A DNA stretch of 64,000 nt from Oryzias latipes (lineage: Eukaryota; Chordata; Actinopteri; Beloniformes; Adrianichthyidae). Under the pieces are notes generated by a model. The model had not been told where the DNA came from, ran no database searches, and saw only the letters and a list, made by a program, of their open reading frames with translations. The position numbers were made by a program, and so were the translations under genes. The stretch is taken from assembly GCF_002234675.1 (NCBI RefSeq), contig NC_019868.2, positions 26,674,293-26,738,292 of the forward strand. Direction: 5' to 3'. Positions within the stretch are counted from its first letter, which is position 1. Each line of letters opens with the position of its first letter. Below, piece by piece: positions 1 to 11,354 of the stretch.

Positions 1-123
1 TATGGGGGGGGGCGTATAAATGTTTTTTTTGTGTAAAAGAAATCTGAAAAAAATATTTATTTATCCCCAAAATTTAAAAAAATGAGCTTGGATGTAAAGC
101 CTGAAAATAAGCTGCACTTTTAG

Positions 124-345
124 CCCTTGTGCTGTCTTGTGGGGTCCAGATGATTAACATTGGAAGTTGGGTCATATAGACCCACTAGACAGTGCTCTGA
201 ACCTTTTTTCTTCAATGATTTGTGATCTTCACTGGTGTCCATGGATTACATGAAATCTTTCCACCTTTATCCACCTTTGTCATGGTAAGGAGAACACGTC
301 AATGTAAGGGTGGGGTCATCTTGACCCCATATGACAGCACAAGGG
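124..345. mobile_element. piggyBac-like MITE, copy 1 (intron of ints6l)
   Basis: A 222 bp element with inverted ends CCCTTGTGCTGTC and GACAGCACAAGGG. The same body, including the stretch TGATCTTCACTGGTGTCCAT, recurs at 13864-14076. The CCC...GGG ends and the TTAA flanks of the second copy fit the piggyBac superfamily. No coding capacity. It ends 36 bp before the next ints6l exon, so it may supply part of the branch-point region. Confidence 0.75.
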
Positions 346-381
346 TAAGACCAGTCAAACACTGTTTTGTTTTGGTTGAAG

Positions 382-2727
382 GCAAAGGTGGAGTCGGACC
401 GCCTGATTGTGTCGGTGGGTAAAAAGGCTCCCCAGGAAAGCGGCATCAAGGTGAAGAACCACTCCAGCTCGCTGTTGCTGGCCCACCGGGGGGACTTCAA
501 GCAGCTCCTGCAGGGAATCACGGGGGAGGGGCCTCTGCGCCTGGCAGACATCAACTTTAAGGAGTTTGCCGGTTTCCAGATCGCTCTCCTCAATAAGGTG
601 GGTCCGCTCGGCTGTGACGCAGTCTGGAAGGTTCTTCCTCTTACTGGGATTCTGGATTCTCGTAGGATGTGAAGCCTCAAGCGTACCGGAATGCCTACGA
701 CATTCCCAGAAGGAATCTTCTGGATCAGGTGACCCGGATGCGCTCCAATCTGCTGCGGACGTCTTTGAGGCTGATCCGAGGGCAGGACGAAGGTACGTTC
801 CTCGATGATGACAACGAGGATTTCTGTTTTTAAACGGCGAATGTTTTTCCCGTTAGATTACCTGCACAGCATTCCGGTGGCTCAGATGGGAAACTATCAG
901 GAATACCTCAAAATGATGCCGTCTCCTTTGAGAGAGATCGACCCCGACCAGCCAAAGCGCCTGCACACGTTTGGGAATCCCTTCAAGCAGGACAAGAAGG
1001 TAAGCCGGTTCCTACGCCGGGGCGCTCGCCAACGTGTGGAGGTCGCGCCTCTCACCCCTCCCGCCTTTGCCGCTCTCTAGGGGATGATGATCGACGAGGC
1101 AGATGAGTTTGTCGCAGGTCCTCAGAACAAGAAAAGGGGGATGTCTGGCGACCCCAACTCCAATGCAACCCTGAAGCGGAGGCGGAGCATGTCGCCATTG
1201 CTGCGACGACCGCAGACTCCACCGGGGAATAACCACGCGGCGGCGGGAAAGGCTTTGTCAGGGGTCCAGACCCCTCAAAGTCTCCTCAAACCCGCTCCTC
1301 AGCACAAAGGTAGCATAAATGTTCTGCTCTGGTCAGTGGAGAGGATTCGTACCGACAGTAGACTTGTGATGTCGCACCGGTCCATGTTATTCCATCTGTA
1401 GGTGGTGGCATCTGCACGCCGGCGACTGAGAGCAACGGAGACGGCGTTTCCGGGCCGGACTCCGCAGAGAGCTGGCAGAACGAGACGGACGCCGACCCAG
1501 AGCCTCCATCTTTGCTGGGTTTAGAGGAAAAAGCGGTGGCAGCTGATCAGGAAGATGACGTCAGGGCGGTGGAGGACCGACCTCCGCTGGATCCTCTGGA
1601 GGATCCGCCTCCAGAGACCAAACACAGCCTCGAGCGTCTGAGTCCACAGAGTGAGCCGGACGACGCCGATGCCGACGTCGATGCGGATGCTGACGTCGCC
1701 TTGGAAACCATATTCATAGCTCCGCTGGACGGCAGCCAAGCAGAGCTGCGCAGCCAAGTCATCAAGGAGGTCCGCAAACCGGGACGGAGTGAGTACCTGG
1801 TAAACCGCCGAGTCCGACTCTGTTCACCTTCATCCTGACGTGAGAGCTGGACTTTGTCTGTCGTGCAGACCACAAGGCCATCCTCGGCCTGCTGCAGCAG
1901 GTGAAAGGACCTGAGACCGTGAAGAGGTTCTTCATCCATCACGCCATCAAAGAAGCCGCCAGGTAGGAAACACTGAGGCTACTTGGAGAGTTTCTGCAGC
2001 CAACTGTTCATGTAAATGAGAGATGATGACCTTACTGTAAAAATAGTCATAGTTATAGTTTTTGCACCCCAATTTTTTTCCCAAATTAAAGATCCAATCG
2101 GCTGTTGTAAAAGCCTTTCCAGTCCTCTTTTAATCACGATGATGTCGTTTTTAGTCTAAATTTTAAAAAAGGGCACAAGTCTCCTTAGAGCAGCAGGAGT
2201 TCTTTGGTGCAGAACTTCCCATCATCTGTTTACACTCTAACTCTAGTGGTGCAACAACAATGGCGAACGATATCAGAGCGATCCAGCCGTACAGTTTAGA
2301 TCCAGACTCCAGCTCAGACGAGGAAAATGAAGACGTTTGTGGATCTAGTCGTCTACAAGTGGATGCATCAGAATGGAGCAGAGCAGGGAGCTTTTCCATG
2401 TCTTTTTCCAGCAGCCTTTTTTTTTTTTGTCTGCTCCTGATTCACACTGATTTGAATACTGAAATGCAACTTTAAGAAATAATTTCTTTGTATACGTCCC
2501 CCACCATGAGAAAACTGTTTTGTTTCCTTAACGTTTAATCTAAGGGTTTCCAATAGTATCGTTATGATCGGGTACAATCGTGAAAATAGGAGTTCTGACG
2601 GGTTACCGCTCCATCTTCTGACAGGTTTAAAAAGCGGGTTCTGATCCAGCAGCTGGAGGCGACCCTTCAGGAGTTGGAGGAGCAGCAGCCGCCGTGTTTG
2701 CAGCTTCACAACGATCACGGCAGTTGA
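382..2727 (+). CDS. ints6l: Integrator complex subunit 6-like, C-terminal part (7 exons, 5' end outside window)
   Basis: Coding exons read as 382-597, 666-792, 857-999, 1081-1309, 1402-1788, 1869-1962 and 2625-2727 (stop TGA at 2725-2727), all with AG/GT borders and matching phases. INTS6-family proteins belong to the Integrator complex, which binds RNA polymerase II and trims snRNA and other transcripts in the nucleus. The family is recognised from conserved stretches such as KVKNHSSSLLLAHRGDFKQL, AYRNAYDIPRRNLLDQVTRM, PVAQMGNYQEYLKMMPSPLR and GMMIDEADEFVAGPQNK, and from a C-terminal block that includes IKEVRKPGR and IKEAARFKKRVLIQQLE. Wording such as REIDPDQPKRLHTFGNPFKQ favours the INTS6L paralogue over INTS6. 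The neighbour mmgt1 agrees, since INTS6L and MMGT1 are also neighbours on human Xq. The exon at 1402-1788 is a poorly conserved acidic linker with an Asp/Ala/Val run. The first exon could instead start at 388, in the same phase. The N-terminal VWA part would lie left of the window. Confidence 0.88.
2165..2500 (-). mobile_element. Fragment of the P2X7-like TIR element (intron of ints6l)
   Basis: Diverged partial copy of the family also seen at 3126-3535, 24422-25008, 41730-42065, 54678-55112 and 60951-61444. Its + strand carries an open stretch at 2260-2400 starting MANDIRAIQPYSLDPDSSSD and later containing LQVDASEWSRAGS, similar to the start of the fish P2X7-like cytoplasmic domain. It sits in the last intron of ints6l, antisense to the orientation defined by the AAAGACCCACTC end. 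Confidence 0.6.
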
Positions 2728-3125
2728 TCCCCACACGGATGCCGGCTTTCAGCAGCACACGTCTGTCCCAGCTCTCTGCTCCGGCTGGAGGAGGCCAGGC
2801 CTCTTCGTGTTGACTGAGGCGTTCGGCGTTTGGTCTCTGTGGCGAGCATGTTGACGCACACAAACACTCCAACACATCCTTAAGTGAGCATGTGCAAAGG
2901 AGGAAGCAGCTCTCTGAGACCCCGTCTTTCTTCAGCTGGTCTGACAGGTTTGTTTGTTTTTCAAAGCAACGCTGGAGTTTTGATACTGAAATGTTTAATT
3001 TAAAAAGTCCAGATGACATTTTCTGCTTTTTATTTGTCCACATTGTCAAATCTCAAGCTGCTGTTAGGCATTAATGCCTGCATTTGTTGAGGTTTTCTGC
3101 TGCAACACGTTACACACATTTAATT
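2728..3125 (+). other. 3' untranslated region and downstream flank of ints6l
   Basis: Non-coding sequence after the ints6l stop. I see no clear AATAAA before the next repeat begins, so the cleavage site is not assigned. Nothing else recognised. Confidence 0.5.
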
Positions 3126-3535
3126 TTAAAGACCCACTCTGATTTAAAAAAAAATCCTGTTTTCTGTGTTTTTAACATGTCCTTGTGGCATTTTCTGATG
3201 ATGGATGACATGTATAAAGAAAATTAAGCTTAAAATAGCATTTCTGAATATTTCTTAATTCAAATTGTTGTGAATCAGGAGCAGATGAGAGATTATTTGT
3301 AGCGTAGAAAATACGCTGGACGGGCCACAAGCTCCCTGCTCTGAGCTCTCAGCAACGAGGAGGGGAAAGGGGGGCGGGGTTGCTTCTCATCAACAGTCCC
3401 ACCCGCTACAAATTCCTAACAAACTGCTGTCGCTCTGCAGAAACTATGTCCTAGAAAATGACACGCTTTTCTCATTTTGGCCACAAACAAAAAAGCAAAA
3501 ACAAGATTAAAATTCCACCAGAGTGGGTCTTTAAA
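3126..3535 (+). mobile_element. P2X7-like TIR element, internally deleted copy with both ends
   Basis: Inverted ends TTAAAGACCCACTC and GAGTGGGTCTTTAA bound a 410 bp copy. It lacks the internal IQPYSL-coding segment found in other copies. The left breakpoint of the 3145 bp tandem duplication falls inside it at 3237/3238, so the second unit starts with a truncated copy at 6383-6680. Confidence 0.7.
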
Positions 3536-3618
3536 AAAAAAAAAACTACTACTGAGGTACAAAATAACCATAACCATCAAGCTATCTGACAAAGGACGTT
3601 TTGAGCATTCAAAACTGT

Positions 3619-3721
3619 GTTGCCATGGTAACTGTGTTAGATTACATGGTGAAAATGGCCAAAACAAAAATATCTCATTGCACATGTGGTCTCTTGATGC
3701 AAAGAGCTCTTGATGACGTCA
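3619..3721. promoter_or_regulatory. RFX X-box palindrome and CRE motif (also in unit 2)
   Basis: 3619-3632 reads GTTGCCATGGTAAC, a perfect palindromic RFX X-box. 3714-3721 reads TGACGTCA, a perfect CRE. An ATG-started frame follows at 3752-4120. The same arrangement recurs 3145 bp further right. This could be a small promoter between the converging ints6l and mmgt1 genes, but I recognise no product. Confidence 0.35.
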
Positions 3722-3751
3722 GTATTAATTTGACTATAGTGAGAGTCAGAT

Positions 3752-4120
3752 TTGGAAATGGCAGCCAAGTGTTTTGAAGCTCTCTGCCGCCGTCCGGTGG
3801 GTCGACTCCTCCAGCAATATATGCGGAGAGAGCGCCGTATGCGGATGGCGAGCTGCTGGTTTATGGCGTTCCCGTCTCTCCGGACTCTTTGCACAGCTGC
3901 CCGTCTGTCCTCAGTCGTGTTTGACCCAAAGCCAGCTCCTCCTTTTGTTCCCGTTTTGACTCCACACCTACACTACTTTCTAATGTTCATAGGAAATTTA
4001 GACTATTTTTGTGAATTTATGTCAGAGTATCAGAAATATTTTGAAGGGAAAAAGTTTTTTTTTTGTAGACTTGTTAAATATGAAAAAGCAAAGTTTTATG
4101 AACTTACACTTTTATACTAA
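3752..4120 (+). other. Unrecognised 122-codon open frame (repeated at 6897-7265)
   Basis: The frame begins MEMAAKCFEALCRRPVGRLL. Its first 60 or so residues come from GC-richer, higher-complexity DNA; the rest is AT-rich and low in coding character. It contains no known domain that I recognise, and the other two + frames are partly open here too. It lies after an X-box and a CRE. It may be a chance frame, a first exon or a decayed gene. Confidence 0.2.
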
Positions 4121-4540
4121 AACCGTGAAGCAAAGCTGCAGCAGCTGGATCTGTTGAGTCTTTTATATCCTGACATTTTTGGTTTTGCATGAATCTTTTT
4201 ATATTAAATAATTTTAAAAAACACCAGGTGTGACTTTCCATTAAACATGATCTGATGTTAAAAACAATTTTTTACTTGTTGTATTTTTTTCCACTATAGT
4301 TGGCCTTAAATGTTTCATATCAAACACTAATTCTTACCTTTTAACTAGACAGGTTTTAAAAATGTTTTGTTTTTCTGAACCTCTACTGCCCCCTAGTGTT
4401 CACCTGTGCTAAGTGAAGCCTGGATGCTGGAGTCTCAAGGTCATCCAGCCCATTTCCTCCCAACAAATGACCCAAAACTGAAGAAACAAAAAATAAGTCC
4501 AACTAGAAAATACAAGACATTTGGTAAAATCAGTACGGCT

Positions 4541-4546
4541 TTTATT
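4541..4546 (-). terminator. Candidate poly(A) signal of mmgt1, distal copy
   Basis: TTTATT on the + strand is AATAAA on the - strand, about 555 bp after the stop codon of the terminal exon in unit 1. The identical signal in unit 2 is at 7686-7691. Confidence 0.5.
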
Positions 4547-5100
4547 AAATGAAAAAAACTCATCTTCGAATAAGACGAAGGTGAAACAAAAAGATGAATG
4601 TACCGTTGAATTCTTCACGTTTTTGGAGGAGTTCCCGTTTGAGCAGACGTGTGGCATCAATGAATAACTGCAGCAGGAAATCAGGGGGCCTTCCCTTTTT
4701 AATCAGGTTTAACTCAATTCAGTCACAACTACTTTTTCTGTTGAAATAAACAGGTTTTGTTTCATTTGCCTCGTACAAAAGACATACAAAGGACACGGAT
4801 AATCCAGCTTATGTCAGGAGGGACAAACAGGGAAGCCTTTTCTTTATCTTAAGACTCCAGAGTAATTCGATGCCGTTTGTACAAAGAACTCGCCTTAAAA
4901 AACAAACAGAGAGAGGATGGGTTGGCACAGTCAGTGGGTTCTGTACAGAGATGCATGTTTAGACAGAATATTAGTTTATGTACAAATAAAAATGAAAACG
5001 AGACGATGAGTTCTCAAGAGGTTTTTCCCCGTAAGTTCTAAAAAACAAAACCAGTTTCTATCTGAGCGATGACTTTCTTGCAGGCAGGAAAAGGCCAGTC

Positions 5101-5257
5101 TCAGTGCAAATGCTCCAGCTTGCGTAGCCTGATGGGATTGGGGAGGGCCTGCTGGTTGTGTACGGAGGACGGCTCCTCCTCCGGCGTGCGGAACAGCACT
5201 CGACCTCGATGGTTGAAAAGGTAAAATGACGGGTGGTTCCTCAGTGTGTCAAAAGTT
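5101..5257 (-). CDS. mmgt1: Second, distal copy of the mmgt1 terminal coding exon
   Basis: This exon encodes the same residues as 8246-8402, from [20 protein letters not shown] to a C-terminal LRKLEHLH followed by TGA, and keeps the same splice acceptor and 3' UTR. It belongs to unit 1 of the tandem duplication. Because unit 2 lies nearer to the upstream exons and has its own poly(A) signal, this copy would be reached only by read-through or by skipping the proximal exon. No upstream exons were duplicated with it, so it is not a complete second gene. If the duplication is an assembly error, the feature does not exist. Confidence 0.7.
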
Positions 5258-6382
5258 CTAAGGGAGGGGACAAAAATAAGATTTGTTTCAATAACTTATA
5301 AGAATAAAAGTGCAAAAATAATAGAAAAATGTCAGTTTCAACAGGCTACAAATCTTAATGTGCCAAAACAAAGCAACACTTTCTGATGCATTTTTTTTAT
5401 ACAAAGTGGAGCAGTAATCTGTTAGATTTTTATATAATTAAAACATTTGGTGTAAATTTCCTGTTAAAATCCCTAAAACTTTCCTTAATTTTTTTTCTTC
5501 CCTGAGCCTGATTTGATTCACATGAATTCTGGGTTAAAGTTGTAATTTTCACAGATGTCCACCAGAGGGAGACATTTCCCTGCCTAATCAACACATGCGG
5601 CCAAATTTGGGACTATTTGACATTGGTTTGGTGCTGGAATAAATATAGAAATTTGTGTCACTGTTTTAATATTGCTTGTCATTTAGTTTGGCAGTTTACT
5701 TTCTAATAAAAACCTTAAAAATGTGAAAATTGTATACAGTCTCTTAGAAAATTAAAAAAAAAATGTGTAGCTTTGCAGTACATTTTATATCAAACTTAAC
5801 ATAAACCTAACTTGTAATTAGTTTTTTTAATTACATTTTAGCTCCAGAACTAGACGAGTTGAATTTCAGCTCTTGTTTTGAAAATCTGTAAATCTGTCAG
5901 GAAATGTTCTTTTTGAAAAGAATATTCTCTTTGAAAGGATAAAAAAAAAAGTTTTGAGCTACAATGCAAGGAAACATTCCGTTTGTGCTTTTATGGACCA
6001 ACTGCCCATTCCAGCCTACATGTGTGTAAACAAATATCAACTGTGACCAAATATTTACAAGTACTTGGTAGAAGAGTTTGTAACGCAGAGAAAATTCCTC
6101 CCAGAATGTTTTAGAAAATACATTGAAATAGTCTTTAAGAAAGCACAAAACGTCCATTCTGAGTGTGATGGTGCTGCAACAACCTATTGAAATTCATTTC
6201 TGCTTGCAAAGGACGAACCAGAAATGCTGGAAACCCTTTGGAAATGGGTTTAAGCCCCTCCCATGTGCTAAACAGAACATCTACTTCTTTCCATTTAAAA
6301 AGGGGGAAAAAAATCTGATTTTGTTTTGGGATTTTCTTTTTAAATGATAATAAATGGTGTGGAGAAATGTTTTTCTCTTGAT

Positions 6383-9300
6383 GCATTTCTGAATATTTCT
6401 TAATTCAAATTGTTGTGAATCAGGAGCAGATGAGAGATTATTTGTAGCGTAGAAAATACGCTGGACGGGCCACAAGCTCCCTGCTCTGAGCTCTCAGCAA
6501 CGAGGAGGGGAAAGGGGGGCGGGGTTGCTTCTCATCAACAGTCCCACCCGCTACAAATTCCTAACAAACTGCTGTCGCTCTGCAGAAACTATGTCCTAGA
6601 AAATGACACGCTTTTCTCATTTTGGCCACAAACAAAAAAGCAAAAACAAGATTAAAATTCCACCAGAGTGGGTCTTTAAAAAAAAAAAAACTACTACTGA
6701 GGTACAAAATAACCATAACCATCAAGCTATCTGACAAAGGACGTTTTGAGCATTCAAAACTGTGTTGCCATGGTAACTGTGTTAGATTACATGGTGAAAA
6801 TGGCCAAAACAAAAATATCTCATTGCACATGTGGTCTCTTGATGCAAAGAGCTCTTGATGACGTCAGTATTAATTTGACTATAGTGAGAGTCAGATTTGG
6901 AAATGGCAGCCAAGTGTTTTGAAGCTCTCTGCCGCCGTCCGGTGGGTCGACTCCTCCAGCAATATATGCGGAGAGAGCGCCGTATGCGGATGGCGAGCTG
7001 CTGGTTTATGGCGTTCCCGTCCCTCCGGACTCTTTGCACAGCTGCCCGTCTGTCCTCAGTCGTGTTTGACCCAAAGCCAGCTCCTCCTTTTGTTCCCGTT
7101 TTGACTCCACACCTACACTACTTTCTAATGTTCATAGGAAATTTAGACTATTTTTGTGAATTTATGTCAGAGTATCAGAAATATTTTGAAGGGAAAAAGT
7201 TTTTTTTTTGTAGACTTGTTAAATATGAAAAAGCAAAGTTTTATGAACTTACACTTTTATACTAAAACCGTGAAGCAAAGCTGCAGCAGCTGGATCTGTT
7301 GAGTCTTTTATATCCTGACATTTTTGGTTTTGCATGAATCTTTTTATATTAAATAATTTTAAAAAACACCAGGTGTGACTTTCCATTAAACATGATCTGA
7401 TGTTAAAAACAATTTTTTACTTGTTGTATTTTTTTCCACTATAGTTGGCCTTAAATGTTTCATATCAAACACTAATTCTTACCTTTTAACTAGACAGGTT
7501 TTAAAAATGTTTTGTTTTTCTGAACCTCTACTGCCCCCTAGTGTTCACCTGTGCTAAGTGAAGCCTGGATGCTGGAGTCTCAAGGTCATCCAGCCCATTT
7601 CCTCCCAACAAATGACCCAAAACTGAAGAAACAAAAAATAAGTCCAACTAGAAAATACAAGACATTTGGTAAAATCAGTACGGCTTTTATTAAATGAAAA
7701 AAACTCATCTTCGAATAAGACGAAGGTGAAACAAAAAGATGAATGTACCGTTGAATTCTTCACGTTTTTGGAGGAGTTCCCGTTTGAGCAGACGTGTGGC
7801 ATCAATGAATAACTGCAGCAGGAAATCAGGGGGCCTTCCCTTTTTAATCAGGTTTAACTCAATTCAGTCACAACTACTTTTTCTGTTGAAATAAACAGGT
7901 TTTGTTTCATTTGCCTCGTACAAAAGACATACAAAGGACACGGATAATCCAGCTTATGTCAGGAGGGACAAACAGGGAAGCCTTTTCTTTATCTTAAGAC
8001 TCCAGAGTAATTCGATGCCGTTTGTACAAAGAACTCGCCTTAAAAAACAAACAGAGAGAGGATGGGTTGGCACAGTCAGTGGGTTCTGTACAGAGATGCA
8101 TGTTTAGACAGAATATTAGTTTATGTACAAATAAAAATGAAAACGAGACGATGAGTTCTCAAGAGGTTTTTCCCCGTAAGTTCTAAAAAACAAAACCAGT
8201 TTCTATCTGAGCGATGACTTTCTTGCAGGCAGGAAAAGGCCAGTCTCAGTGCAAATGCTCCAGCTTGCGTAGCCTGATGGGATTGGGGAGGGCCTGCTGG
8301 TTGTGTACGGAGGACGGCTCCTCCTCCGGCGTGCGGAACAGCACTCGACCTCGATGGTTGAAAAGGTAAAATGACGGGTGGTTCCTCAGTGTGTCAAAAG
8401 TTCTAAGGGAGGGGACAAAAATAAGATTTGTTTCAATAACTTATAAGAATAAAAGTGCAAAAATAATAGAAAAATGTCAGTTTCAACAGGCTACAAATCT
8501 TAATGTGCCAAAAAAAAACAACACTTTCTGATGCATTTTTTTTATACAAAGTGGAGCAGTAATCTGTTAGATTTTTATATAATTAAAACATTTGGTGTAA
8601 ATTTCCTGTTAAAATCCCTAAAACTTTCCTTAATTTTTTTTCTTCCCTGAGCCTGATTTGATTCACATGAATTCTGGGTTAAAGTTGTAATTTTCACAGA
8701 TGTCCACCAGAGGGAGACATTTCCCTGCCTAATCAACACATGCGGCCAAATTTGGGACTATTTGACATTGGTTTGGTGCTGGAATAAATATAGAAATTTG
8801 TGTCACTGTTTTAATATTGCTTGTCATTTAGTTTGGCAGTTTACTTTCTAATAAAAACCTTAAAAATGTGAAAATTGTATACAGTCTCTTAGAAAATTAA
8901 AAAAAAAATGTGTAGCTTTGCAGTACATTTTATATCAAACTTAACATAAACCTAACTTGTAATTAGTTTTTTTAATTACATTTTAGCTCCAGAACTAGAC
9001 GAGTTGAATTTCAGCTCTTGTTTTGAAAATCTGTAAATCTGTCAGGAAATGTTCTTTTTGAAAAGAATATTCTCTTTGAAAGGATAAAAAAAAAAGTTTT
9101 GAGCTACAATGCAAGGAAACATTCCGTTTGTGCTTTTATGGACCAACTGCCCATTCCAGCCTACATGTGTGTAAACAAATATCAACTGTGACCAAATATT
9201 TACAAGTACTTGGTAGAAGAGTTTGTAACGCAGAGAAAATTCCTCCCAGAATGTTTTAGAAAATACATTGAAATAGTCTTTAAGAAAGCACAAAACGTCC

Positions 9301-9527
9301 ATTCTGAGTGTGATGGTGCTGCAACAACCTATTGAAATTCATTTCTGCTTGCAAAGGACGAACCAGAAATGCTGGAAACCCTTTGGAAATGGGTTTAAGC
9401 CCCTCCCATGTGCTAAACAGAACATCTACTTCTTTCCATTTAAAAAGGGGGAAAAAAATCTGATTTTGTTTTGGGATTTTCTTTTTAAATGATAATAAAT
9501 GGTGTGGAGAAATGTTTTTCTCTTGAT
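6383..9527. repeat. Tandem duplication, unit 2 (3145 bp)
   Basis: Second unit, directly abutting unit 1. This is the unit next to the upstream mmgt1 exons, so its terminal exon (8246-8402) is the first one met by mmgt1 transcription. After 9527 the sequence changes to ACAGAAAAG, the original right flank. Confidence 0.97.
7686..7691 (-). terminator. Candidate poly(A) signal of mmgt1, proximal copy
   Basis: AATAAA on the - strand, about 555 bp after the proximal stop codon at 8246-8248. Confidence 0.5.
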
Positions 9528-10500
9528 ACAGAAAAGAATAAAAGGTTTACATTTTTTAATCGTTTTCTCTGCTAAACAGTCAGTTTGGTTAGGGTTCCAA
9601 TGTCTCAATTTAGTTTTTAAAATTTTCAATTATTAAAACCGTCAAATACAAAAAAATATATATTAAATCAATGTATGAAAGGGGAATATTTCTGTCAATT
9701 TTTGCTCCTTTTTTTTCTCTCCTTCAAAATAAAATGCAAGATTCGGACATTCCTCAGATTATTCAATCCAATAAACGCCACTTAAGGCCGATATGTGTTA
9801 AACTTCTTGACCGTGGAAAAGACTATCAAACCAGGGATTCGAACCACAAACTCACCGATTAAACATTGTTGATCTTAAACCACATATTCTATAGAAATCC
9901 ACTTACTTGTTTTTCAGCTCTGACGATGCGTCCATGTCTTTGAACTCCCCAGCGATGTGTACTATCCCATAGCAGGTGATCACGAACGATAATAAGGCCT
10001 GCAGTGCAATCTGTCACACAAAAAGGAGGAAAAAAATCATAATCGGATTACGCGGAGACACGAAACCAAATAATAAAATCGGATATTAACTCACGTCAAT
10101 TGGTAACGTTTCGTTCTCCTTCTCTGTGAGCCGCATATAAGATCGATCTGAGGGGAAGAGTTGACATTAAGACACTTTAAAGTAAAACGATGCTGTATGA
10201 ACGTCAACATTAATGTTTTAGTCGGAATAAAACCAGCTGCGAGGACGAATGTATGAGTTCAAAGCGGAGCTACGCTCGGTTAGCTTCTCGTTAGCTTAAA
10301 TGCTAAACAAGAGGCCCGCGAGCTGAATTTTTTTTTTTACATGCCCCCACTGAAAGACGGGCAACCCGGGATAAAAGACAAACTAGACACAAATGTCCCC
10401 GTCATTCCACGCGAAACTCACGCTGTGCCGCTGAGAAAGCTGCGTGGGCTAAAGCGAATAGTCCAACGCCGACAACACCTTTCCAAAACGACGAAGCCAT
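8246..10500 (-). CDS. mmgt1: Membrane magnesium transporter 1 / ER membrane complex subunit 5
   Basis: Four coding exons on the - strand: 10422-10500 (ATG at 10498-10500), 10095-10147, 9907-10010 and 8246-8402 (stop 8246-8248). They join in phase to 130 residues; human MMGT1 has 131. EMC5/MMGT1 is a small two-pass protein of the ER membrane complex, which inserts tail-anchored and multipass proteins, and it has been linked to Mg2+ transport. Visible features are an N-terminal hydrophobic segment ([19 protein letters not shown]), then [11 protein letters not shown], a second hydrophobic segment ([19 protein letters not shown]), then [20 protein letters not shown] and a polar C-terminus. The splice donors are GTGAGT, GTGAGT and GTAAGT. 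It converges on ints6l and diverges from pfdn6. The last exon is duplicated 3145 bp downstream. Confidence 0.93.
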
Positions 10501-10560
10501 GTCGAAGCAGAGCAGCTACTGCGTGCAAAAGTGTCGTAAACACGTCGTAAATACGACTGC
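10240..10560. promoter_or_regulatory. CpG-richer 5' region of mmgt1
   Basis: CpG dinucleotides cluster around the mmgt1 start codon at 10500 and in its first intron, unlike the AT-rich surroundings. This fits a TATA-less housekeeping promoter. No further elements assigned. Confidence 0.4.
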
Positions 10561-10894
10561 GTCAAAAAAAAAAACGCCCGCTGACGGAATAAAACACGAC
10601 GGAAAATATTTGTATTAATTCCTAAATTTACACAGTTTTTCTGTACATTCGTGGCAGTTTTCTTAGTTGCATTTTCTGTAAAATAAATAAATAAGTAAAA
10701 GAAAGTCTTTAAAACGTTTTTGTTGATTTTCTGTGATGTGTGGTTGTCTAATTTTTTTTCATTGCATAATTAAAACCAAAATCTTCCCATCAGTAACAGC
10801 GTTCGTTGTGTATTTTAGAAATTCGTTCAAAACATGATGATACGACTACTAAGTATTTTAGATTTTGAATCATCAAAACGATACTACTTCCATG

Positions 10895-10897
<3 letters not shown>

Positions 10898-10950
<53 letters not shown>
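10898..10950. repeat. ACT trinucleotide microsatellite
   Basis: About 17 uninterrupted ACT/TAC units. Open frames here encode poly-Thr or poly-Val and are artefacts of the repeat. Confidence 0.95.
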
Positions 10951-11354
10951 CACAGGCTTACTGTTTATTTTAGGTTTTTGTTCAAATAATAATGATGCTA
11001 GTTCTGCAACTGCTATGTATTTTAGATTTTTAATAAAAAAAAAAACCCATACAAATGTACTACCATTACAGCAACTACTACTACTACTACTTACCACTTT
11101 TGCATTTTAGATTTTTCATTAAAACAATGATACTACAAATACTACAATTTATTTCCAATCAAAATACCACTGTGGTGACAAATGACGGGATCTGCCGAGA
11201 GGTGAACAAGTTGTTCAAACAAACACACACACACGCACACAAAGGGTCCATACAAACATTTATTCCTCAACTTACTTATCTGACTTACTAAACCTTCCAA
11301 GGTTCTATTGTTTATTGATGTAAAGCAAACCAAGGCAAAACTATTGTTGAAGAA

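Larger units (their letters stand above)
3238..6382. repeat. Tandem duplication, unit 1 (3145 bp)
   Basis: This unit repeats directly as 6383-9527 in the same orientation, with no bases between. Reading the two side by side I found only three substitutions (3877/7022, 5369/8514 and 5373/8518), about 99.9% identity, and no indels. The unit contains the last coding exon and 3' UTR of mmgt1 on the - strand and part of a TIR element. The junction shows no obvious microhomology. It is either a very recent segmental duplication or an assembly duplication. Confidence 0.97.

Noticed and set aside
267-680. 137-codon - strand frame
   Set aside because: Antisense shadow of the ints6l exons.
5101-5257. 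A complete second mmgt1 gene
   Set aside because: Only the terminal exon and 3' UTR are duplicated; exons 1-3 exist once.
10865-11110. Thr-rich and Val-rich frames
   Set aside because: Translations of the ACT microsatellite.
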